Assembly (NCBI GenBank): GCA_905220665.1
Contig: CAJNAR010000182.1
Location: 62,001 to 126,000, forward strand
DNA length: 64,000 nucleotides
Reading direction: 5' to 3'
Origin: Albugo candida
Taxonomy: Eukaryota; Oomycota; Peronosporomycetes; Albuginales; Albuginaceae
Part shown: one piece after another, positions 55,019 to 64,000 of the stretch
Numbering within the stretch: position 1 is the stretch's first letter
Layout: each line of letters begins with the position of its first letter
Notes under the pieces: model-generated
Database searches by the model: none
What the model saw: the letters and a program-made list of their open reading frames with translations, nothing else
What the model was told of the DNA's origin: nothing
Made by a program: the position numbers and the translations under genes

Positions 55019-56680
55019 ATGACTGTAACAGACTCGTTCAACACCTTTGTTTCTCAAACAACGCAAGAGCCTCAACATCTCAATGGAGAAATACTCTTGC
55101 GTGGTTTCTTGTATAAACGACCAGAGCAAAATTCACTTCTTTGGAAGAAACGTTATTGTGTGATCATAAAAAACTCCCTTCAGATCGTTTATTACGAAAA
55201 CGAAGAGGATTTTGAAAAAGGAAACATTCGTGGTAAAATCCCTTTTGCCTCAGTGCATAAATGGGATGGAAAACCGAACGGATTTCAATTTTATACTCCT
55301 ACCAACCAGTGTTATCGCGTGTACACAGATACACCTAAAGAACACGAAGATTGGGTGTCGATCATGCAAACTCAAATCGATGCGGCGCCAGAGAAGGAAG
55401 ATGTGGCTTCTATGACGTACGCACGTCCAATCGCGTCGTCACCGACCTATTCAACAGGGAAAGGTTGTGGACTTACTCGAACAGCTTCCTGGCAAGAGGA
55501 GGAGGCCGATATGTCAGCAATGGTGCAGGAGTTAGAGGATCTTCGATCAGAGGTTACTACACTTCGTGCCGAATTGGCTTCTTATGAGAAGACTCAGCAG
55601 CGGTATAAAATGAAAAGTTTTGCGGGGACCCGACGGGGGAGTATATTGGAGGATGGTACGGCGGTCAATATTGAACCGCTTGAGATGGAACGGATGCGTG
55701 CAATTTTCAATCTTTTCGATACGCAAGGACATGGATACATAAGCGCGACTGATTTGATCGATCTCCATTCAAAATTGGGCGAGCCGATTTCGAAAGAAGA
55801 TGCTGCTGAAGCTATAGCACACATGCAAAAGAACGACGGTCAGATCAATTTTGACTCATTCATCAAGTGGTGGAACGAAGATCATTCTGCTCCGAATCAA
55901 ACGGAAGCAATGAAGAGGTATCAAGCAAAGTTCAAGTTCATCAAAGCTCGTATTGCAAACCCGGCAATCGGTAATATTGAGACAGTTGCTGTTGGACCTT
56001 TTCCGTCTTTCGAGTTCCGTCTGAATTTCTATTACAATGGACCGAATGGATCACGTGTACAAATCTCTCCTTGGCACGATATTCCATTATACAATGCGGA
56101 TGGATCTGTCAACTTTATTTGTGAGATTCCCAAATGGACACGAAAAAAGATGGAGATCGCCACCGGAGAACCATTCAATCCGATCAAGCAAGATACAAAG
56201 AACGGAAAGCTTCGCGAGTATACTTGGGGAGAAATGATGTTCAACTACGGTGCATTACCTCAGACATGGGAAGATCCTTCTCACGTTACCGATGGAACGG
56301 GCTGCCCAGGTGACAATGATCCTATTGATGTTGTAGAGATCGGGACCAAGCAATGGCGCACTGGTTCAGTCGTTCAAGTAAAAATTCTTGGGGTTTTGGC
56401 GCTTATTGACAGCAACGAAACAGATTGGAAAGTGATTTGTATCAATGTGGAGGATCACTACGCGTCTAAATTGCACGATGTCTCGGATATTGAGGCTCAC
56501 ATGCCAGGCTGTATCATGGCTATTCACGACTGGTTACGTGATTACAAGCTTCCGTCGGTCAACAAATACGGCTACGAAGGAAAGTGTATGGGAAGAGATT
56601 TTGCTGAATGCGTGGTTGCTGAAACTCATGAATTCTGGAAGCATTTAATCGAAGCTCGTGGAGGGCAAGCCACTGTATAA
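55019..56680 (+). CDS. PH - coiled coil - EF-hand-like - inorganic pyrophosphatase fusion
   Basis: 553 residues from the ATG at 55019, single exon, no stop in between. A PH domain spans about 24-122 (LRGFLYKRPEQNSLLWKKRY, ending in W112). A short coiled coil (166-195) follows. An EF-hand-like pair spans 224-290: the first loop DTQGHGYISATD keeps Asp1, Gly6 and Ile8 but lacks the usual acidic residues at positions 3 and 5. The C-terminal half is a family I soluble inorganic pyrophosphatase, with FNYGALPQTWEDP and the metal-binding signature GDNDPIDVVEIG (Asp 432, 434, 437) and DWLRDYKLP-VNKYGYEGK near the end. The enzyme part looks catalytically complete. The architecture implies pyrophosphate hydrolysis recruited to a phosphoinositide membrane. 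It follows the SulP gene by 197 bases on the same strand. Confidence 0.95.
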   Translation: MTVTDSFNTFVSQTTQEPQHLNGEILLRGFLYKRPEQNSLLWKKRYCVIIKNSLQIVYYENEEDFEKGNIRGKIPFASVHKWDGKPNGFQFYTPTNQCYRVYTDTPKEHEDWVSIMQTQIDAAPEKEDVASMTYARPIASSPTYSTGKGCGLTRTASWQEEEADMSAMVQELEDLRSEVTTLRAELASYEKTQQRYKMKSFAGTRRGSILEDGTAVNIEPLEMERMRAIFNLFDTQGHGYISATDLIDLHSKLGEPISKEDAAEAIAHMQKNDGQINFDSFIKWWNEDHSAPNQTEAMKRYQAKFKFIKARIANPAIGNIETVAVGPFPSFEFRLNFYYNGPNGSRVQISPWHDIPLYNADGSVNFICEIPKWTRKKMEIATGEPFNPIKQDTKNGKLREYTWGEMMFNYGALPQTWEDPSHVTDGTGCPGDNDPIDVVEIGTKQWRTGSVVQVKILGVLALIDSNETDWKVICINVEDHYASKLHDVSDIEAHMPGCIMAIHDWLRDYKLPSVNKYGYEGKCMGRDFAECVVAETHEFWKHLIEARGGQATV

Positions 56681-57586
56681 TTTGATACCACAGCTGTCTT
56701 GAGAAAAAATCTATGTTTCTACCACTTTGCGTTGCATTTACCATACTGAGCATCATTTGAATCTGTTGCCACGACTCAAATTAAATTCTAAGCTTGAAGG
56801 TTTTGGCTGCTGTATATAGCCGCTAGTATCATTTTCAATGTTACATGAGCCTTGAAGAAGACAGCATGGTCGGGCTCAGTTAAGAAACCCGCTAGATGAT
56901 TTATATATTAAAATGACTATGTTACTGCAAGAGAACACTAGAAGTCTACGAGTTGAACTTCATCCTCGTTAGTATGACTTCTATCGGTAGTATCTAGGCT
57001 GCAAGACATCGGATCAAGCACAAAGAATTAGCAAGTACTTGTCACTTTCTTTTCGAGTAGAGGAGTCTCAAGTTCGCTATTCGGCACATGCGAAACGAAG
57101 AAAAACACCGTAGTCAGAGAAACGTTGTAAAAGGTCCTCCAGCGTAAGACAGAAGATAAAATCGTAACCGACTATTTTGTCTGCAATGAACACGACAAGC
57201 GACTGTAGAATGCAGTGGTAAAATTGAACGCGTTGACTGGTTGTATGTAGCACATTTAAATTTAGATGAAGCTATCCTGTGCCATCTGACGTCGCCTAAA
57301 AAACCTGTAAGTTGGCTGACTATAATAATACATGTCACGCATTACTAAAATCGGCTCGGTGAGCTCGGAACGAAGGTTAATTACGTTTTTGTATCAACGT
57401 CAAGAGTGTTAAACCCTTACAGTCGTCACACGCATGTGAGCTTTTAAATGTTTAATACCCATTTAGCTTCCGTCGTTCTGCTAAAAAGACGATTGTAGCC
57501 CACCTTCCTGCGCCAAAAGGATTATGTAATCAAGTTCAGTTTCGCACATGAATCAACGCAACAGACTTGGCTGAGTTCGAGTTGCG
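56681..57586. other. Intergenic between pyrophosphatase and LINE
   Basis: About 900 bases with no supported coding frame. It includes the pyrophosphatase 3' flank and runs to the broken end of the LINE copy. Confidence 0.5.
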
Positions 57587-59225
57587 TCAAAACACCATTT
57601 GGTGTCTCTGAAAGCAATCTCGAATTGTCCGCAATGATAATCCAGTTGCGACAGTCGTGCCATCAATCCAAATGCCATGTTCTTCATGTTGACGAAGTAA
57701 ATTTCCCAAAGGTTCGATCGTCATCAGAAAAAGTAATGCTAAGAGAGGATCACCTTGTTTCACTCCACGTTGTGGTGTAATGGACGGTGTGATATTTCCA
57801 TTAATCATCAACTGCGCCTTTGTGTTATTGTACAAAAGACGAACCCAATCGATGAAACTTTTTCCAAAACCCATTTTTTCCAAAACGCGAAACATGTACG
57901 TCCAATTGACTCGATCATAAGCTTTCTCAAAGTCGAGAAAAGTCGCATAAGCTTCCTCCCCACGATGAGTGACCAAGTCTTGGATGTCGGTCAGATGTCG
58001 AATATGGTGATGCATTGACCTTCCTCGCACGAATGCTTTTTGATCTTGATGGATCAATTTTGGCAAAAAACGTTGCAATCGATACGCCAACACTTTTGAA
58101 AGTACTTTCACATCGATGCAAAGCAGTGCGATCGGTCGATAGTTGCCAGGATCACCTCGTGATCCTTTTTTGTATAAAAGTGTGATTGCTGAGTGACGTT
58201 GTGATCGAAGTAAAATTCCTCTTTCCAGCTGATATTCGAACACGATCTTCAGACACTCGCCAAACGTTTCCGGATCAAGCTGATAAAATGCAGCTGGTAG
58301 TCCATCCATACCTGGAGAAGAACTACTCCGCATGTGCTTGATCGCTTCCGCCATCTCGGTCGTACTTAACCGAGTGGAGAGACGGTCTTGCTCTGCTGAG
58401 GCAAGTGAAACTTGAATCGGATCGAGTAACTTTTTTTGCTTTCTATCACTTGGAACATTTGAGTCGGTCTCTGAGCTATAAAGAGAGCCCATGACACCAC
58501 CCCAATGATCTCTGAATTCGTCAATAATCTCCCTCGGGTTCGATGTCACTGTACCACATTTTTTGGTAACATTTTCGATCGGCACGCGACGACAAGAACT
58601 ATCCGGAGGGCGAAAAAAATACTTTGAAGAGTTCTCCATATGCTTCACGTGATGGTCGAAGTTTCATCTTGGTTGTATTTCGCATTGTTTTCGACTGAAA
58701 TTCGAAATTGTTCAAGACTCGATTCGTAAAAGTACCGTGACTCATTGGTGTCTTGGATGCGATATCGAGCTGCTGCGACTTCCAAAACACGCTGGCTAGA
58801 CTCAACATCACGTCGGCTATCTTTTGCACCCTTTTTTTCAATGCTTTGAAGCTGTTGCTTGATTTTAGTCTTCCAACTTTCCCACATTTTGCTGGGATTC
58901 GAAGTTGTCCGCAACTGTTCGAGCACCAAATTCGCTTCCAATTTGATTGCTTCGACAACTTGAGGATATTCAAATAGTCGTAATGAACATTTCCAATTTC
59001 CTCGACCCGGAGATTGAGTTGGATTTGCAAAAGTTACTTTTTGTGCCAGATGATCTCCCGCATGTGGTGGACGGAAATACTGAAATGTTCTGCATACCAT
59101 AGCCCTTCCGACATACCGATGTAATCAAGTCGATTCTTGCGCAGTAAAGGTACAGTAAATATTTCTTCAGTCGGATGTTGGATTCGCCAAGCACCAAGGA
59201 AGTCCGAACGAAGGACTGTCATCAC
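57587..59225 (-). mobile_element. LINE (non-LTR retrotransposon) copy 1, truncated at both ends
   Basis: Reading from high to low coordinates: the end of an apurinic-type endonuclease domain (about 59225-59040, GAWRIQHPTEEIFT and RKNRLDYIGMSEGLWY), a linker (about 59060-58650, PHAGDHLAQKVTFANPTQS), then reverse transcriptase (58648-57587). RT motifs seen are SSSSPGMDGLPAAFYQLDPE, GNYRPIALLCIDVKVLSKVL, FVRGRSMHHHIRH, ATFLDFEKAYDRVNW and GVKQGDPLLALLFLMTIEPL. The sequence stops before the catalytic YADD box, so the 3' end is missing. A frameshift near 58640 separates linker and RT. This is an L1-like clade element, dead. It is the best preserved of the two copies. Confidence 0.9.
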
Positions 59226-61564
59226 AACGCCACTGCAATTTTGAGTTTGTTAGAGAAAAGCACAGTTGTGGTCAGTGACAAACATTTTGTGCTACATTTT
59301 TGAATGTAATGTAAACGGATATTATATTAGTTGGCTGTGATCGTGAAACTTGGTTTCTTGAAAGAAAACAGCGATAGGACGTGGTCGATAAATAGATTAC
59401 CATATTGATGAATTCTATCAACATCCACCTTGAGTGGTGAGATTTGTTCCACGCTGATATCGTCAGGAGTCCTTGTGAATCCGAATGTGAATGGTCACGC
59501 TGAAATGAACCAGCAGTATATCTTGTTGCACCATCGTCAGGTCATAGATGTATAGTCGAAAAATCCTCCGGGTTTTACAGGTAGTGATCGAAAGCTCCTC
59601 AATATTATAGAAGAGTAGTTATGCCGCCAGCCTTCAAACCACTGTGACCAACAGTTTGCTCGCACCTCGGAGCGAAACAGTGAAATGTATACATTCGCTG
59701 GTATAATCGGCAGTAACGGGGGGGGAATCCAAATCACTGACGCATGGATGATATACTGAGCCAAATGATCGTCTGTGTATATAGTAGCTCCCGTAGTTCG
59801 GGTCAAATCAGCCAAGTCTGGTGGGGTGGTTCTCCACCATAAAATTAGTGTCTCAAAAGTCGTTTGGTAGAGATCTTTTCACCCACGTGACGTATCCATC
59901 GAGTTCCAAATCCTACGTCTTCACCAATCGTGAACAGCAAATACCCGATATATCATCTAGTGCAGGGGTCACTTCCTTCCATGCAGTCCGGTAGCATTCC
60001 AGTCATAGTTGTGGGATGTGCTTCGTCTGCTTCAATGCTTCTGTAGGGCCTGGTACAAAACTGAATAATTTTTCGCGCATGTGTTTCATATACGTCTGAA
60101 ACTGGATCAGTTTCTCAGGGTGACGTTGTTAAAGCCAGTTTTCGGGGTCGACTTCCATAAGCTCACCAACTTCACTAGCCCTTGTCAGATGCTCAAGTTG
60201 AGTACCGAATTGTTTTCGTTCGTGCTGCATGATACAGTACGACGCACCTATGACGAGGCAGTAGTAGCAGCAAAGGAACCATCTGTACCGCCTGTGCCAT
60301 TCTGGAGCATCACACACGCGGTGAGAAACTTTCCATGTCATCACAGATGTGATGGCTCATTCACAATCATGCATTTAACCAATTCTGGTGAATTTTCAGG
60401 GATTCCACGTAATCACAACCGGCCGCTGACACCCTGAGTTGTGTCGGGATTTCGACTTGAACCATTGTTTTCGAGAGGAGAGAGTTGAAAAAAGTTGTTT
60501 CTGACTTGTATGTATTAAATTGGTGGGTTATGCAGTAGCCGGAAAATCGAGAGGTCGGGCCCTTATAGCTCAGTTGAACGTGACTATGATACTAGAATTA
60601 GGCTTCTCTAATGCCTAAGCTACAATACTATTCTAAAATACATGCAAGTTTGATATATAAAAATCTACACCTAAGTTCAGAGGACTGAATAAAAGTACTA
60701 CTGAGTAGAAACGCCACTCATAACCGACTTGGAATCTTTTACGTCGTCAAACTTGAATTATCCTGGGCTGAGTAGACAATTATCTCCGTGCTGAATCAGT
60801 ATGTTGATATGAATCTAACACTTTTTCCAATTGCTCGAGCTGCTCCATAGCACTGGCGTTGGAATTATCAGAAAGGGGCACTCAGTGTGCTACAAATTAC
60901 TGAAAGAGCAGGGGCAGTAGGTGTTAGAGTGCCTGTGTCGAACAGTCTGCATCTACAATCCGTCCAAATAAGATGAATCGCACCGGCGACTAATGTATAC
61001 CAAAGATCCTCCAGCACCACCCGAAAAGATTTCCACGCACCATGAACTGTAGGAACCCGTGCACATGCGATATGCGACCATCGTAGTCCAACGGAAAAGA
61101 AGGTTTTTCAAGACGTAAAGAGCTCTTCACAAATTGGACTTGCCTGCTGCACGTGAGACTTTTCACATCACCACATTGCTTCTAAGTACACAGTGTGATT
61201 TCTGGATGTTATGGTTGTGAAAACCAAAATCGTGCACGACTGCTAAGATACAAAATGATAGTCCAAACTGGATGTAAAAATAAATTGGTAGCAAATGTCT
61301 GCGAAGACGATTAAATAAGCATGCTGGATGTTCTCATATGGTTTCATATCGACCCTCAGCCCCAGTTGAGCAAAAGCAACGCTCAACAAGTATCTTTATT
61401 CATCGTCGATGTCTGGGAATGGTGGCCGAACCAGCGCGTAGTTTTCGGATGAAATCCGCCCAAGTGTTTCGAATACGGTCTTTGTTAAGAAATATTTTTT
61501 GCTGTGATAAATCACGGCTGGTAAGATCCCAATGACTTTGTTGAAATCAAACACATGTCTGATC
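59226..61564. other. Probable decayed repeat sequence between LINE copies
   Basis: About 2.3 kb without an intact gene. A minus-strand frame (59815-59537) and others are unrecognised. Since LINE copy 2 runs in this direction, part of this may be its decayed 3' region; that is inference. Confidence 0.4.
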
Positions 61565-64000
61565 CTACCATGGTGACAGTACATTCCAATTCACCATAAT
61601 CATGTACCGACGTGGCAATGCCGTGAGGATATCAAGTGATAGCCAAAAATCGGACAAAATGCATCGTGTGATCTCCATTTCATGAAGTGTCCAGGTGTTG
61701 GGTGAAGCCGTACTGGGATCAAGTATAAATTGTTGTAAAAGCTGAAATCGTTGTTTCGTCATTTGTGCTGCGATAGTGGGAGCCTGTAATCCACCTTTTG
61801 AATGAGCTAGGTATACAAATTTCGACTTGATCAGTTGAGCGTGTGTTGAATCTCTATAATACTTCCGACTCAACAAATCGATTGCGCATCGACTACCGGC
61901 ATCGAAATAAATGTTGAGGAATGTTCAAATGAGGGTTAATATGTCAGAAATGATCAAACCATTGTTGTGCCACCAATAATCTTTCACGAGCAGTTTTGGC
62001 TAGACAAAACCACTCCCGGAATCTACCATAAAAACAATCCTTTAATTCAATTATCAGATCACCAACGGGTGATTGGCTGAAAGAAATTCTCAAGTATTTC
62101 ACCGACTCGCTCGGTAAGAGTAATATCACTTTTGCAAACGGTTGCCATACTTGATGTCCATTTAGTGATGGCAAAGCTGACTTGGACACTTTGCACCTGA
62201 GCCATCGCGATACTCCTGGATGACCTCGAACTGTGCCTCCACTCCAATGAGCGAAGACGGTAATAATGCCGAGTCGTCCGCGAAAAACAAACTCGTTGAT
62301 TTATCCGTTGGCGCGATGCGTATTTCTGGTCCTTGGTTCCCCCGCAAGAAATTTCCCAAAGTTTTATTGTCATGAGGCAAACATCAGCTATAAATGCTTC
62401 TGACAACGCGATGAGGACATTGGGCGACTTTACTAGAAATCGTAGACATACGTTCGAAGGCACTGAGTTCGTTGATTTGTCTCATTGAGCAATTGCTGAG
62501 AGAAAGAAAAATGCGGAGAGTGGATCACCCTGTTTCACATCACTCTCCTCGACGGAGTGATTTTCGGTGAAAGCGTTCCAATCAACAATAGCGATATATT
62601 CGAATTGGTGTACAGAAGCTTTGTCTACTAGACGAACGAATCCCCACAATTCACTTTCGACATAACCGCAAACATGTACGACGAATCCACTCTATTATAC
62701 GCTTTGTCAAAATGGATAATCGTTTCTTATGCTTCTTCACCACGATGAGAGACCAGATCCTATAGGTCACTCATGTATCGAATGTGATGGTGGATCGAGC
62801 ATTCTCGCAGAAATGATTTTTATTTCTCGTGGACCAATTCCGAAAGCACCTGCTGACGTCGGTGCGCGATGACCATCGACACCCCTATCACATCCACGCA
62901 TATCGATGCAACAGGACAATAGTTCCCAGGATCGACACGGGTTCCATTTCTATAAAGCAAGGTGATTGCTGAAGTACGTTGAGAATGCAGCAACGAGCTT
63001 CGGCGAAATTGATGTCGAAAACAGTTTGCAGATATTCGCGAAACACACTCGGAGCGAGTTGGTAAAATGCTGCTAGCAATCCGTCCATTCCGGGTGATGA
63101 ATGTCCACCCATATGTTTAATTGCTACTAACATCTTCAGTTTCGTTAATGGATCGGACAAAATGTATTCATCTAAGCTGGTTAATGTTTTTAACGTCGAT
63201 TGAATTAATGTTTGTTACTGTGTCGCACATGGAGGCACAGGAATTCCAGCTGAAGTGTGTTGATTCCCATTATACTACCCCAGTGATATGTAAATTGAAG
63301 AGTGATATCAATAGGATTCTTTGACACTAGTCCGTTAAGAAGTATAAATTCTTCCAAGTTCTAGATGACATGTTGAGACTACTGGTTCCAAGAAGTGGTG
63401 ATATGATTGCTCCATATTATTCTCTGATAGTCGAACATGGAATCTTAGTTATATTTGAACGAGCTCCTCATTCGTTTGTGATAGGAGCAAAGAGCTTCCT
63501 GGTGCATCTTTTTTCTTGATCTTGATTCGATTGTCAGATTGCTGCCGCAGCTTCCTACAAGGAAGCTTGAGCTTGCCTAACGTCAGAGTCTTCTTGGCGA
63601 CGGAGCTTCTTTTGAATTTGCTATGATAAATTCTTTATTCACTTCTTCCAACTCTCCCAGTCTTTTCCAGGATGAGAAAAAACACGAAGCATTTCCAAGA
63701 TACGATTTGAATCCTCCTAAACCGCTTCTTTGATTACTAGATAGTCGGATAATGATATGGGACATTTCCAGTAAACATGACCTTGGAGTTGAGCTAGATT
63801 GGCGAACTTTAAAATATGAGCCAGATGATCACCGTGTGAGTGAGGGAGACGTAACTGGAAATTGACCGGAAAAGAGGTTCCGACAGAAGGATCTAGTCCA
63901 GCCAGTTTTTTCTTTATTGAGGGCCGGTATAGAAGTGTGCTTCGAGATGATTTTGAGGCCAAGTCATCCAGAAAAATCAAGTTGAAGCCATTCCAAACAT
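61565..64000 (-). mobile_element. LINE copy 2, highly decayed, runs off the window
   Basis: Fragments in the same family and order as copy 1. Near 63980-63717 is a linker like copy 1 (LPHSHGDHLAHILKFANL). At 63160-62888 comes RT motif GHSSPGMDGLLAAFYQLAP and the next block. Near 62310-62240 is SLFFADDSALLPSS, the catalytic FADD-type box missing from copy 1. Frames at 62189-61944 and 61876-61565 (LAHSKGGLQAP) fit the region after RT. Frames switch many times with stops, so it is far older than copy 1. The 5' end lies beyond the window. Confidence 0.8.

Noticed and set aside
1..64000. CRISPR arrays, bacterial operons or phage genes
   Set aside because: No regularly spaced repeats were seen, and introns plus nuclear-type genes show a eukaryotic chromosome.

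Overview
The window looks like a stretch of a compact protist genome, most likely an oomycete; the tight spacing and small introns suggest an Albugo-like white-rust pathogen. Evidence seen directly: spliceosomal introns of mostly 44-62 bases with GTACGT/GTGCGT/GTATGT donors and TAG/CAG acceptors, neighbouring genes separated by 17-250 bases on both strands, eukaryote-only proteins (RPL5, RPL14, BAP31-like, NSRP1, Nopp140, TALE homeodomain), a stramenopile-style PH/ankyrin/AGC kinase and a bZIP with an altered basic region. The species is inference; no marker fixes it.

Region 1 (about 0.2-28.7 kb) is a dense housekeeping island. In order it holds: FGAM synthase (purine synthesis), a PGES2-like thioredoxin/GST-fold protein, a bZIP factor, two paralogous small secreted/membrane-anchored proteins of an unrecognised family, a BAP31-like ER protein, the E2 subunit of 2-oxoglutarate dehydrogenase with two lipoyl domains, an NSRP1-like splicing factor, a TALE homeodomain factor, RPL14 and RPL5 head to head, a second shorter BAP31-like gene, a large coiled-coil protein, Nopp140/SRP40, a membrane-anchored CAP protein, an N6AMT1/HemK2 methyltransferase, a PH-ankyrin-AGC kinase, and a small secreted cysteine-containing protein. 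Several of these need splicing; the exon models given here were worked out by hand from frame continuity, splice sites and, for the BAP31 pair, agreement between paralogues.

Region 2 (about 28.7-46.9 kb) is gene-poor. It contains a decayed MULE transposase (38.0-39.7 kb), one intact secreted protein ending in an aspartic-protease-like C-lobe (44.1-45.2 kb), and otherwise only weak or broken open frames.

Region 3 (46.9-51.9 kb) is a complete Ty1/copia element with 149-base LTRs and a perfect 5-base target duplication (CGAGG). Its gag is interrupted by a tRNA-derived SINE with its own 11-base target duplication and a poly(A) tail. A second SINE copy sits directly at the right edge of the copia element. 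The copia coding region is frameshifted and carries a nonsense codon.

Region 4 (52.7-56.7 kb) is a two-gene island: a SulP/SLC26 anion transporter with a STAS domain, and a remarkable PH - coiled coil - EF-hand-like - inorganic pyrophosphatase fusion. Region 5 (57.5-64 kb) holds two decayed, same-strand LINE (non-LTR) copies.

The most interesting items are the PH/EF-hand/pyrophosphatase fusion, the two-lipoyl E2, the bZIP lacking the invariant asparagine, the new two-member secreted family, and the datable nesting of SINE within copia.
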